This document shows positions 10,219 through 19,683 of a stretch of 64,000 nt of DNA, piece by piece; the first letter of the stretch is position 1, and each line of letters begins with the position of its first letter. The translations under genes were made by a program, and so were the position numbers. Source of the stretch: Actibacterium pelagium (lineage in GTDB: Bacteria > Pseudomonadota > Alphaproteobacteria > Rhodobacterales > Rhodobacteraceae); contig NZ_NSBU01000007.1 in NCBI RefSeq assembly GCF_002285415.1, positions 2,501 to 66,500 of the forward strand, read 5' to 3'. The notes under the pieces are model-generated. The model was given only the letters and a program-made list of their open reading frames with translations. It made no database searches and was not told where the DNA came from.

Positions 10219-11961
10219 CTATCCTGCTGCCGGGGGTTCGTGTTCACGGTGGTAGCGATGTACGCTCCACATGTAGATTTCGATCAGCGCTTTGTCCGCC
10301 AGATCCCGGATGATTTTCTGACCGGCCTCAAGGCTGTTAGCCTGTTCGATCTCGCGGTTCGCCGCGCGGAAATAGCGGCTTTGATTGGCATATTGCCAAA
10401 GCAATTCTCGTGTCGCCATCTTGCCTTGGTACAGTTCCCAAACAGCGACCCAAAGCGGCAGAAGGCCCATGAAGAACACCAGCCAGGCCTTGCTGTCGTA
10501 ACCCATCATCTCTAGGTGAACGAGCGTCTTCTTGAAGAAGATCAGCGCCAGCGCGCCAAGAACGGACCCGGCCAGCAGCGCAACCTTGATGCGTTCCAGT
10601 CGTTCATGCTGGCGGTGAAGTGTGTGTTGTTTCTTTTCGAAATAGCCAAGTTGGTCGCGGATCCATCGGTCTTGCACCACGTTCAGCGCGTCGCTTTTCG
10701 TGCAATGGCCGAAATAGACCAAGGGCTCTGCAACGCGGATGGCCTCTTGCAGCCACTCGAAGCGGCGAAATTGGTCGACCGAGGTCAGCGCCAGTATGCG
10801 TCTGGGATTGTACCCATCGCCCGCGCCCGACAGGATCAGGAAGAATTGCACGCGAAAGGTCTCTGCCAAAGCCCTGAAGGCCAAGTGTTTAGAGTGCAGA
10901 TGTTGGCGGTGCGAATAGCGAAACCCAAGGAAGCCAGCTGCGAATAGCGCGATATAGACGATTAGAAAGACTTTGCTGGCCAATAGTTTAGCGTAGATGA
11001 GGAAGGCCAGGCCCATGCCGGCAGCCAGCAGTCCAAACAATGCGAAAAGCTTATGAGACTGGGCCTGATAGAACCGCGCGATCTGGTCTGCGCGCACGAA
11101 CTCTGCATCAAGACCGCGTGGGTCGCCCGATTGTAAAGTGTCGCCGCTTTCCGAAAGCCCATAGGCGGGTAGGTCCGCGCCGTGGTCCGAAATGCGTTCT
11201 GCATAGAACCCGTCGAAGCCTTTCCACCGCGTCAGGATCGGTTGAGGTAAAGTGTTGTCCTGCCAGAAGCAGTCATAATTGGCATTGGAAATCAGATAGC
11301 AGGCGCCAGATGGCAGTTCGCCAGCGGTCGAACTTTGTCGGTCGACAGGCACCCAGGCCATGATATTTCCGCAGCCCTCATTGGCATTCTCTTCACGTTC
11401 AATGCGGTTTGGGGTCTCTCCTCGTCCGTCGCTGAGATAGCGCATCACCACATCGGATGTGCCGCCGACGAGACCGGCATCTACCCCGTCCCAGACGGCC
11501 ACCAACAGGTTGGACCGTCGCCGCAGATAATCGGCCAGCAGGCGGTATTGTTCATCCCGTGCCGCTTGGTCCGACATCTCTTCAGCAGAGCGCCCTTCGG
11601 CCAGCGGTATCTCAAACACGCGCACACCGTCGTCTGCCAAGAGGGACTCTAACTTGGTTTTCGCGTCACCCTCGAAGTCTTGCAGGTAATGTTCGCGCGG
11701 CATCGGAAGAACGGCCACAACGCCCAGCCCAAGCTCTAGTGCCACTTCAGCGGCCAGGGTGTCCGCACCTTCTGCAAGCCCGGTCGCGATCCGTACCGGG
11801 AGGTATTCGAACGTGTCAGAGACGGTCTGAAACAGGGTTCGCAGTTCAACACGTGCGCGTTCGATATCGCCCGCTGCAATATCGCGGTGACCGGTAATCC
11901 CAACGATGAACTCCGGTGTGATACCCGTTTCCGGCAGGGCCTCGCCAATCGCCGTCACCAT
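10219..11961 (-). CDS. SLOG-domain protein with paired TM (SLATT-like) region
   Basis: 580 residues. Residues 15-165 form a Rossmann-like SLOG domain: GITGHRD at 21-27, ATGLAEGAD at 59-67, and VVAVLPMPREHYLQDF, a pattern used for binding nucleotide-derived signals. Residues 300-515 carry two membrane hairpins (about 304-325/330-348 and 459-478/492-511) separated by a charged helical segment, matching SLATT-type effectors that accompany SLOG and nucleotidyltransferase genes in conflict systems. It is the first gene of the leftward block and sits two bases from the next gene. I infer a membrane effector gated by a nucleotide ligand. Family calls are by motif; SLATT is less certain than SLOG. 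Confidence 0.7.
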   Translation of the reverse strand: MVTAIGEALPETGITPEFIVGITGHRDIAAGDIERARVELRTLFQTVSDTFEYLPVRIATGLAEGADTLAAEVALELGLGVVAVLPMPREHYLQDFEGDAKTKLESLLADDGVRVFEIPLAEGRSAEEMSDQAARDEQYRLLADYLRRRSNLLVAVWDGVDAGLVGGTSDVVMRYLSDGRGETPNRIEREENANEGCGNIMAWVPVDRQSSTAGELPSGACYLISNANYDCFWQDNTLPQPILTRWKGFDGFYAERISDHGADLPAYGLSESGDTLQSGDPRGLDAEFVRADQIARFYQAQSHKLFALFGLLAAGMGLAFLIYAKLLASKVFLIVYIALFAAGFLGFRYSHRQHLHSKHLAFRALAETFRVQFFLILSGAGDGYNPRRILALTSVDQFRRFEWLQEAIRVAEPLVYFGHCTKSDALNVVQDRWIRDQLGYFEKKQHTLHRQHERLERIKVALLAGSVLGALALIFFKKTLVHLEMMGYDSKAWLVFFMGLLPLWVAVWELYQGKMATRELLWQYANQSRYFRAANREIEQANSLEAGQKIIRDLADKALIEIYMWSVHRYHREHEPPAAG

Positions 11962-12153
11962 TCAAAACCCCCGTCCCTCGTGGCCATTTTCAGCTTGTGC
12001 CAAGCGGCCCGAAGTTAACCGATCATAAGTCCATGCCTTCTTCCAAAGCAACAATTGGGTCTGTCGGGCAGGTGTCACTTGGATCGGGAAAACGCGAAAT
12101 TCTTTGCTTTATTAGGTATTTCGATCAAAAATATCCCCATGGGGGACGGGATT

Positions 12154-14115
12154 ATGAGTGAAGAACCGAAGATCCGTATCGGAGATCGGGAAGAGTTACT
12201 CTTCATGTTGGCCGAGGCTGCCGCGATCGAGCACAACGTTATGTGCTGCTACCTTTACGGAATATGGAGCCTGAAGCGTGGGGAGCGTGATGGGCTGACG
12301 CCTGAACAAGCCAAGGTCGTCGCAGCGTGGAAACGCCACATGACCGAAGTCGCTGTCGAAGAGATGACCCACCTTGCGCTGGTCGGAAATCTTACTGTCG
12401 CCATCGGGGGCTCACCCCACCTTTCGCGCCCCAATTTCCCGATCCCTGCGGCCTATCATGCCGCAGAAGTCGATCTGGAACTGATGGGCTTTAGCCGGGC
12501 CCTTGTGGATCACGCGATTTTTCTGGAGCGGCCCGAGGGGGTCGAGATGAACGATGCACCGGAATTCGTTCATCCCGCCGAGTATCATCGCGCTGCGCCC
12601 AAGGGCATGATCATGCCAAGTGCGCAGGACTATCAGACCATCGGCCATCTTTATCGCGGTATTTATCACGGGTTCGAAGTGCTGGCGCGCCGCTATGGCG
12701 AGGCCAACCTATTCTCGGGTGACGTCGCGGATCAGATCAGCCCCGCAGATGCGCCGTTGCCCGGCCTATGCACAGTCACTGATCTGGCAAGCGCCCACGA
12801 CGCGATCGAAACCATCGTCGAACAGGGAGAGGGCGCGCCCGAACACACAGAGGACTCTCACTATCAGAAGTTCCTCGACCTGAAAGACCAGTTCGAAAAG
12901 ATGGTGGCCCAAGACCCAAGCTTTGAGCCCGCTTTCCCGGTCGCCCGCAATCCTGTCCCAACTGAACCGCTGGACCCGGACAATCAGGTCTGGATCACCG
13001 ATCCACATGCGGCAAAGGTGCTGGATATTGGAAATTCGCTGTACAACATGATGCTGCGTTTTCTGGTTCAGGGCTATGGTCGTGATCCCGGAGAAGCCGA
13101 TCACAAACGCCTGTTCATCACCCTGTCACGCGAAATGATGTCTGTGCTGACACCAGTTGGCGAGTATCTGGCCTCGTTGCCTGCTGGTCCGGAAAACCCG
13201 GGTGTGAATGCAGGTATGACCTTCTCGATGGTCCGCGACATCGGTCGTCTTCCGTCAGGGCGGGGCGAGATGCGCCTGCTGAACGAACGCCTTCACGAGA
13301 TCGCAGATCACGCCGGTCGGGCCTTCCCCGAAGGTCACGAGTTGGACTCGGTAGAGGCCGCATTACGCGGCATGGCTGACCGCATCATCGTTCCGGGAGA
13401 GCCCCCCAAACCGCCCGCAGTCACGGCGCATGATGATCGTCCAAAGCCGGTTTCCGCGGACGCGGTCAATGATAATGACATCGTTGGACACGGCGATGGA
13501 AAGGACATGCTGCTGACTTTTGACACGCGGCGCTGCATCCACGCGCGCCGTTGCGTTCTGGGGGCACCTAAGGTGTTCTTGTCGGGCGTCACGGGCGATT
13601 GGTTGTTCCCGGACGAGATGGACACGGGCGCGTTGCGCGGTGTCTGTCATTCCTGCCCCTCTGGTGCGATCACCTATGACCCTAAGGGCGACACGCCCGC
13701 CGAACCGGTTCCAGAGGTCAATCAGGTCAAGATCCGCGAGAATGGACCTTATGCCTTCAGGGCATCGCTGGTGGTCGATGGCGAACCAGATGGCTTTCGC
13801 GCGACACTGTGCAGATGCGGGGCATCAAAGAACAAACCTTATTGTGACGGCTCACATGTCGAAGCAGGGTTCCGGGCAAGCGGAGAGCCGGAAACGCGGC
13901 AATCTGAAAAACTGGAGGTCCGTGATGGTGATCTAGAGATCACCCCACTTCCAAATGGTCCGCTTCAGGTGTCCGGCAATCTGGAAATCTGTGCCGGGAC
14001 CGGGCGCAATGTCGACCGTGTTACGACCGCGCGCCTGTGCCGTTGTGGGGGCTCGAAAACGAAACCATTCTGCGACAACACGCATTTAAAGATCGGGTTT
14101 AAGTCAGATCAGTAA
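12154..14115 (+). CDS. ferritin-like / 4Fe-4S / double CDGSH protein
   Basis: A 653-residue putative redox protein starting at ATG 12154, with an in-frame ATG at 12139 as alternative. Residues 10-230 resemble the ferritin-like domain of iminophenyl-pyruvate dimer synthase (VioB/RebD relatives): helices with AAAIEHNVMCCYLYG and EVAVEEMTHLALVGN supply Glu/His metal ligands. Near 450-510 lies a divergent 4Fe-4S mono-cluster domain (CIHARRC ... CHSCPSGAI). At about 551 and 627 are two CDGSH motifs (CRCGASKNKPYCDGSH; CRCGGSKTKPFCDNTH), each binding a 2Fe-2S cluster. No signal peptide. It is divergent from the SLOG gene and 11 bases before the hybrid kinase, so a redox or iron sensor for that kinase is plausible. 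Confidence 0.8.
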   Translation: MSEEPKIRIGDREELLFMLAEAAAIEHNVMCCYLYGIWSLKRGERDGLTPEQAKVVAAWKRHMTEVAVEEMTHLALVGNLTVAIGGSPHLSRPNFPIPAAYHAAEVDLELMGFSRALVDHAIFLERPEGVEMNDAPEFVHPAEYHRAAPKGMIMPSAQDYQTIGHLYRGIYHGFEVLARRYGEANLFSGDVADQISPADAPLPGLCTVTDLASAHDAIETIVEQGEGAPEHTEDSHYQKFLDLKDQFEKMVAQDPSFEPAFPVARNPVPTEPLDPDNQVWITDPHAAKVLDIGNSLYNMMLRFLVQGYGRDPGEADHKRLFITLSREMMSVLTPVGEYLASLPAGPENPGVNAGMTFSMVRDIGRLPSGRGEMRLLNERLHEIADHAGRAFPEGHELDSVEAALRGMADRIIVPGEPPKPPAVTAHDDRPKPVSADAVNDNDIVGHGDGKDMLLTFDTRRCIHARRCVLGAPKVFLSGVTGDWLFPDEMDTGALRGVCHSCPSGAITYDPKGDTPAEPVPEVNQVKIRENGPYAFRASLVVDGEPDGFRATLCRCGASKNKPYCDGSHVEAGFRASGEPETRQSEKLEVRDGDLEITPLPNGPLQVSGNLEICAGTGRNVDRVTTARLCRCGGSKTKPFCDNTHLKIGFKSDQ

Positions 14116-14126
14116 TCAGCCGGGGC

Positions 14127-17100
14127 ATGACCATGGCGCGAAAGACCAAGACACCAAACACGTCCGAAATGAACCCATCCGGTTCATCCGGAGCGCTGAT
14201 GGAAGAATGCCCTTACCCGATTTTTCGGCTTGATCCGAAAGGAAAGCTTTTGCTTGCGAATCGGGCCACGCTTAAAGCCCCCGGTATTCTGTCTGACGAC
14301 GGTAAGCGTGTCTCTGACGAGCTTTCAAAGCTGGTTGTGAGCGCTTTTAAGAACAACTCAAGCGAACGGGCGGATATCCAATCTGGAAGCCGCATCTACA
14401 ATCTTCTGTTCAATCCAGAGATCGAGTCCGGCTATGTCAACGTATTTGGGCGGGATGTCACCTCTATCCGCGCGCAAAGCAAGACAATGGCGGATTTCGC
14501 CAAGTTTCCTGAAGAGAACCCAAATCCGGTGCTTCGGATCACGCCGGAAGGAGAGGTCCTTGTTGCCAACCCGTCGGCAAGAAAGCTTGAAGGACTAATC
14601 GTGCCAGGACCGCCCGAAAGGGTGAACCCAGAATTGGCCTGCTTTGCATCTGAAGTCGCGAGCAACGGGAAGAACGGCGACTTTGAATTTGCGCTTTCTG
14701 ACGGCCGTGTCCTTCTTTTCAGCTTCGCCCTGATCGAGGGGAAGGGTTACCTGAATACCTATGGTCGTGACATGACGGCCGAGTTGCAAGCCAAGAAGGA
14801 TTTAGAAGCCGCGAATGATCGGTTGGAGGCGCGGGTCGCAGAACGCACTGCGTCGGTCCGGTTGCTGCAAAACGTTGTGCTTGCGGCCAATACTGCCGAC
14901 AGCTTTGAAACAGCTTTGCAGTCTGCATTGCACGAAATCTGCCTGTTTGCAGATTGGTCCGTGGGGCATGCCTATGTGGTGCGGCACGAGAACGGCAAGG
15001 ATGTCCTTGTGCCTTCGGGTATTTGGCAAATCGAGGATTCAAAGCAGGCCTCAGCCCTGCGAAATGCGACAGAGACTTTGCGGTTTGGAACCGATGAAGG
15101 CTTGCCGGGGCGCGTTCTTCGCACGGGTCAACCCGCCTGGATCGAAGACCTTTCGCATGACACTTCGCTACGTCGGATAGAGTTCGCGCGCGCTGCGGAA
15201 CTTAATGCGGCGATGGCATTTCCGATTGTGTTGCACGATCAGGTTGTTGGCGTCTTGGAGTTCTTCGCGAAAGAGCCTCAGGTCTCGGATGTCGAGACAG
15301 TCAAAACGCTGGGGCATGTGGGGACTTTGTTGGGGTCTGTCGCGCAGCGAAAACAGGCAGAGGACGCTGTCTCTCTCAGCAAACAAGAGGCCGAGACAGC
15401 CCATGACCGCCTGATGATCGCTTTGGAAGCGATGGATCAGGCGATTTGCCTATTCGACAAGGATGACCGGATCGTCTTGTTCAACAAAGGGTATTCTGAC
15501 CTCTTCACCGTCTTTACCGGCGGCGTCCCCCCAAAGATCGGTAATAGTTTCGAGGTCGGCCTGCGCTTGTCCTCGAAGGTGATGCACGCCCGCATGACCT
15601 CGGAAGAGCAAGAAGCTTGGGTACAGAACGTGCTGAAGGTCCGCCGCGAAAACGCGGTTCGGGACTCGACCGACCTGATGCCCGACGGGAAATGGATGCG
15701 TTCGCAAGGCTATGCTACCGCCGATGGCGGAAGTGTCTCTGTCTTCACCGACATCACAGAGGCCAAGCAACACGAAGCTGAACTTGGTCGTTTGGCCGAA
15801 GAGGCAGAGTTGGCCCACAGTCGCTTGATGGATGCGGTCGAGGCGATGGGGCAGGCGATTTGCCTTTTCGACAAAGAAGAACGGATTGTTCTGTGGAATT
15901 CAGAATACGAGAAGGTCTCTCGCACCCTTGCCCCGGGCCTGAAGATCGAACAGGGCATGCCATTCCGCGAAATACTGAAGCAAACAGCGCCCAATGTGCA
16001 TCCAGAGTTTTCCAAGAAAGAATTGGACAAGTGGATGAACCAAGTTCTGGAAGAGCGTCTTTCTACGGATATCCGTAGCTCGATGAACCAACTGCCAGAC
16101 GGAAGCTGGCTTCGCTCTGAAGGCTATCGCACCAGCGATGGTGGGACGGTGTCTGTCTTTACCGACATGACCGACGCGAAAGAGACAGAAGCAGAGCTTG
16201 CCCGACTGGCCGACGAAGCCAAGATCGCGCACCAGCGCCTGACGGCTGCGATCGAGGCGATTGGTCAGGGGTTTGTTCTATACGACAAGGATGACCGGGT
16301 AGTCCTTTTCAACCAACGGGTCAGCGAACTGTTCAGTTCCAGCTTTGGTGGCAAAGAGGTCTTCAAGGTCGGTCTGAAATTTGAGGACATTATTCGGCAA
16401 TCCGAGAACGCGACCCGAAACCTCACGAATGACAAAGATCGAGAGGAATGGGTTCAGAAAGTAATGAAGGCCCGGCGCGAGCAGAAAGTGCGCAGTTCGG
16501 TCGATCAACAGTCCGATGGTCGTTGGCTGCGGTCCGAAGGTTTCCAGACGGATGAGGGTGGGATCGTCTCGGTCTTCACCGACATCACGGAAACGATCCA
16601 ACACGAGGCCGAACTGGACGAGCTTGTGAAGGAGCTGGGCGTCGCCCGCGACGCGGCGGTTCAGGCAAACTCTGCCAAGTCGCAGTTCCTGGCAAATATG
16701 AGCCACGAGTTGCGCACCCCGCTAAACGCGATCATCGGGTATTCCGAGTTGCTGATCGACGACACAGTCGATGATGGCAATGACGACTATGTGCCTGACC
16801 TCACCAAAATCCAGAAGGCTGGGCAGCATCTTCTTGGGCTGATCAATGACATTCTGGATCTGTCCAAGATCGAAGTTGGCAAGATCGAATTGTACGCCGA
16901 GGAATTCGATCTTGATGAATTGTTGGAGGATATCAGAAACACCATCAAACCGGTGGTCGAGAAGAACTCTAACACACTGCAAATCCGGAACGACTGCGGT
17001 CAGAAGACAGCCCACAATGACCTGACAAAGCTTCGGCAGTGCTTGTTCAACCTGTTGTCAAACGCCGCGAAATTCACTGAGAACGGTGAAATTCATCTGA

Positions 17101-18161
17101 CGACCTCTTTGGCCGAAGACGGCACTCTACTGGAATTCAAGGTCAGGGACCAAGGTATCGGGATGACCCCGGACCAGATGGAAAAGATCTTTGATCCTTT
17201 CACGCAGGCGGATGCGTCCACATCGCGCAACTTCGGTGGAACCGGCCTTGGGCTGTCCATCACGCGTGAGTTTTCCCGGATGATGGGCGGAGAGTTAACG
17301 GTCCAAAGCGAACCGGGAGCCGGATCAACCTTTACGATGACAGTACTGAAAGAGGCTGGCGAGATTGGGTCGGCACCCGGCGCTCGCGAGGTCGAAGACC
17401 TTCCGGAAGATGCCCCGGTCGTTTTGATGATTGACGATGATCCATTGGTTCGAGACCTCTTGTTCCGCCACTTTACCAACGCCGGTCTTCGTACGATCGA
17501 AGCGGCAAGTGGGGAAGAGGGGCTTAAGCTGGCACGTTCGGAAAAACCGGATGTCATTACATTGGACGTAATGATGCCGGGAACCGACGGGTGGTCGGTT
17601 CTGGCCGCGCTTAAATCGGACGCCGAAACGTTCGAGATACCAGTGGTTATGGTGACCATTGTCGAAAACAAGCGGCTCGGGTTCTCTATGGGGGCCGCAG
17701 ATTACATGACCAAACCAATAGAGCGCGACAAGTTGGTCAAGATTGTCCGGTCTTTGGTGGCTGATGAAGAGAACCCTCATCTGTTGGTGGTCGAGGACGA
17801 CGCCGACACGCGTTCTTTGCTGTGCCGCACGCTGGGCGAAAGTGGCCTGACCTTCGAGGAAGCAGAGAATGGGAGAGTTGCTCTTGAGAAGCTCAAAACT
17901 TTCAGGCCGTCGCTGATCCTTCTGGATCTGATGATGCCGGAAATGGACGGGTTTGAATTTGCTGAAGCCTTTCGAAGCAACAAGGAGTGGGACGACATTC
18001 CGATTATCGTGCTGACGGCCAAGACCTTGACCTCAGAAGACCGCGCACGCCTAGAGGGCTGGGCTGAAGCCTACTACGCCAAAGGCGACAGAAACGTTGA
18101 GCAGATCGTAGCTGACGTTCAGGGTAGGATCGGTGACAAGCGCGCGAAATCAGGTGCTTGA
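14127..18161 (+). CDS. large hybrid histidine kinase (PAS/GAF/HisKA/HATPase/REC/REC)
   Basis: 1344 residues with no membrane segment, so a cytosolic sensor. Domains in order: two weak PAS-like modules (about 20-225), a coiled linker, GAF (about 250-405), three near-repeated PAS modules at about 425, 563 and 701, HisKA with the acceptor His near 860 (FLANMSHELRTPLNAIIGYS), HATPase with N-box LFNLLSNAAKF and GTGLGLSI, then two receivers (acceptor Asp near 1148 in DVMMPGTDG and near 1267 in DLMMPEMDG). The final receiver ends without an Hpt domain, so phosphate must leave to another protein, possibly the receivers at 8327-8692 and 8750-10216. It is cotranscribed with the CDGSH protein. A start at 14133 is equally possible. 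Confidence 0.92.
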   Translation: MTMARKTKTPNTSEMNPSGSSGALMEECPYPIFRLDPKGKLLLANRATLKAPGILSDDGKRVSDELSKLVVSAFKNNSSERADIQSGSRIYNLLFNPEIESGYVNVFGRDVTSIRAQSKTMADFAKFPEENPNPVLRITPEGEVLVANPSARKLEGLIVPGPPERVNPELACFASEVASNGKNGDFEFALSDGRVLLFSFALIEGKGYLNTYGRDMTAELQAKKDLEAANDRLEARVAERTASVRLLQNVVLAANTADSFETALQSALHEICLFADWSVGHAYVVRHENGKDVLVPSGIWQIEDSKQASALRNATETLRFGTDEGLPGRVLRTGQPAWIEDLSHDTSLRRIEFARAAELNAAMAFPIVLHDQVVGVLEFFAKEPQVSDVETVKTLGHVGTLLGSVAQRKQAEDAVSLSKQEAETAHDRLMIALEAMDQAICLFDKDDRIVLFNKGYSDLFTVFTGGVPPKIGNSFEVGLRLSSKVMHARMTSEEQEAWVQNVLKVRRENAVRDSTDLMPDGKWMRSQGYATADGGSVSVFTDITEAKQHEAELGRLAEEAELAHSRLMDAVEAMGQAICLFDKEERIVLWNSEYEKVSRTLAPGLKIEQGMPFREILKQTAPNVHPEFSKKELDKWMNQVLEERLSTDIRSSMNQLPDGSWLRSEGYRTSDGGTVSVFTDMTDAKETEAELARLADEAKIAHQRLTAAIEAIGQGFVLYDKDDRVVLFNQRVSELFSSSFGGKEVFKVGLKFEDIIRQSENATRNLTNDKDREEWVQKVMKARREQKVRSSVDQQSDGRWLRSEGFQTDEGGIVSVFTDITETIQHEAELDELVKELGVARDAAVQANSAKSQFLANMSHELRTPLNAIIGYSELLIDDTVDDGNDDYVPDLTKIQKAGQHLLGLINDILDLSKIEVGKIELYAEEFDLDELLEDIRNTIKPVVEKNSNTLQIRNDCGQKTAHNDLTKLRQCLFNLLSNAAKFTENGEIHLTTSLAEDGTLLEFKVRDQGIGMTPDQMEKIFDPFTQADASTSRNFGGTGLGLSITREFSRMMGGELTVQSEPGAGSTFTMTVLKEAGEIGSAPGAREVEDLPEDAPVVLMIDDDPLVRDLLFRHFTNAGLRTIEAASGEEGLKLARSEKPDVITLDVMMPGTDGWSVLAALKSDAETFEIPVVMVTIVENKRLGFSMGAADYMTKPIERDKLVKIVRSLVADEENPHLLVVEDDADTRSLLCRTLGESGLTFEEAENGRVALEKLKTFRPSLILLDLMMPEMDGFEFAEAFRSNKEWDDIPIIVLTAKTLTSEDRARLEGWAEAYYAKGDRNVEQIVADVQGRIGDKRAKSGA

Positions 18162-18199
18162 CGGCAAATAGAAGCAGCGCATCCGACGCTACAATGAAA

Positions 18200-18239
18200 A
18201 CAGCCGACCCAGAAGGTACTGGATCGGCTGTCAGTTTTT
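18200..18239. terminator. bidirectional terminator
   Basis: Stem acagccga (18200-18207) / tcggctgt (18224-18231) with a second inner stem ccag/ctgg, followed by cagttttt on the plus strand and by a tttt run on the minus strand. It separates the hybrid kinase gene from the converging TRAP operon. Confidence 0.85.
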
Positions 18240-18324
18240 CAATCGTTAGCGTTGCCAGACCAGAGCCCCGTGCGCATTGCCTTTACGAGACAAAAATGGG
18301 GGTCCGGTCTGATGCAGTTACGCC

Positions 18325-19680
18325 TTACCCGTAAACCAGATTTGGCAGCCAAGTGATGATCTCTGGGAAGAGCATACAGATGACAAGACCAAGGATCTGC
18401 AACGCAAGGAAGGGCAGGGCCGCCTTGAAGATGTCGCTCATCGGGATTTCAGCCGGTGCCACACCACGAAGGTAGAACAAAGCATAGCCAAACGGTGGTG
18501 ACAGGAACGACATCTGCATGTTCACAAGGTAGAGAACCCCGAACCACAGAACTAGGTCGTTCGGATCTGTCATGCCGAAAGGCTCTGGACCCATTGCCTT
18601 GATGATCGGGACAAAGATTGGAACACAAAGCAGCAGGATGCCGACCCAATCGAGGAACATGCCGAGCACGACAAGTACCACCATCATCACGATCAGAATG
18701 CCCCAAGGGCCAAGGCCTGTCGCTGCAAGGCTGTCTTGAACAAACTGCTGACCGCCTTCCAGAACATAGAGGCCGACGAAGATCGTGGCACCGAACATGA
18801 TCCAGATGACCATCGCGCTTGCCTTCAACGTTGTCAGGCAGGCACCACGAATGGTCGGCCAATCCAGCTTGCGGTGAATGGCCGCAACGATGAATGCGCC
18901 AAACGTACCAATGCCGGCCGCCTCCACAGGCGTCGCAACGCCCGAGAAGATCACACCCAGCACAACCACGATCAGGGCAATCGGAGCAGACATCTTGCCG
19001 ATCAGCTGGACCTTTTCGGCGGTGGACACGCGTTCCGAAACCGGAATCGGAGGACCTAGATCAGGGTTGATGAGCGAGCGGAGCAGGACATAGACGATGT
19101 ACATGCCCGACAGCAGAAGGCCGGGAATGACTGCGCCGATGAACAGTTCGCCCACGGACTGTTCTGCAACAACCGCATAGATGATGGCTAGGATAGACGG
19201 CGGGATAAGGATGCCAAGTGTTCCCCCCGCCATGATCGAACCCATTGCGATCTTGGGGTCGTACCCGCGCGACAGCATCGCTGGCAGCGCAATAATCCCC
19301 ATTGTCACAACGGCAGCACCGATCACACCGACCATCGCAGCAAGGACCGTGGACGCGATGATCGTTGCCGCAGCAAGACCGCCTTTAACGCCCCCAAGCA
19401 CCTTGTAGATCACATCGAACATATCGTTGATGATGCCTGCCCTCTCGAGCATCGCCGCCATAAAGATAAACAGCGGGATGGCCGAAAGCTGGTAGTTGGT
19501 CATCAGTGGGAAAACGCGACTTGGAACGATGTTCAGGGCATTTGCGTCCCCCAACAGAAACAAGAACACGCAGGCAAGGCCCCCGGTCACGAAGGCCAAG
19601 GGAAGACCAGCCATCAGCAGCGCAAGAAGGCTGCCGAACATGATGAGCGTTAGCAGCTCAATACCGATATCAAGACCCAT
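18325..19680 (-). CDS. dctM: TRAP transporter large permease (DctM)
   Basis: 451 residues with about a dozen hydrophobic segments spread over the whole length, the standard DctM size. Typical motifs are MLSRGYDPKIAMGSIMAGGT and LGILIPPSILAIIYA. It is the Na+-coupled transport subunit of a tripartite ATP-independent periplasmic transporter in the inner membrane. It lies 3 bases after the DctQ gene and is last in the order P-Q-M. The closest recognised subtype is that annotated for mannitol/chloroaromatic compounds, but the substrate cannot be told from sequence. Confidence 0.93.
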   Translation of the reverse strand: MGLDIGIELLTLIMFGSLLALLMAGLPLAFVTGGLACVFLFLLGDANALNIVPSRVFPLMTNYQLSAIPLFIFMAAMLERAGIINDMFDVIYKVLGGVKGGLAAATIIASTVLAAMVGVIGAAVVTMGIIALPAMLSRGYDPKIAMGSIMAGGTLGILIPPSILAIIYAVVAEQSVGELFIGAVIPGLLLSGMYIVYVLLRSLINPDLGPPIPVSERVSTAEKVQLIGKMSAPIALIVVVLGVIFSGVATPVEAAGIGTFGAFIVAAIHRKLDWPTIRGACLTTLKASAMVIWIMFGATIFVGLYVLEGGQQFVQDSLAATGLGPWGILIVMMVVLVVLGMFLDWVGILLLCVPIFVPIIKAMGPEPFGMTDPNDLVLWFGVLYLVNMQMSFLSPPFGYALFYLRGVAPAEIPMSDIFKAALPFLALQILGLVICMLFPEIITWLPNLVYG

Positions 19681-19683
19681 GAC

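Noticed and set aside
15405-16620. Repeat array resembling a tandem or CRISPR element
   Set aside because: The repetition is the PAS-module duplication inside a coding sequence; unit length about 414 bases, with no short repeats and spacers.
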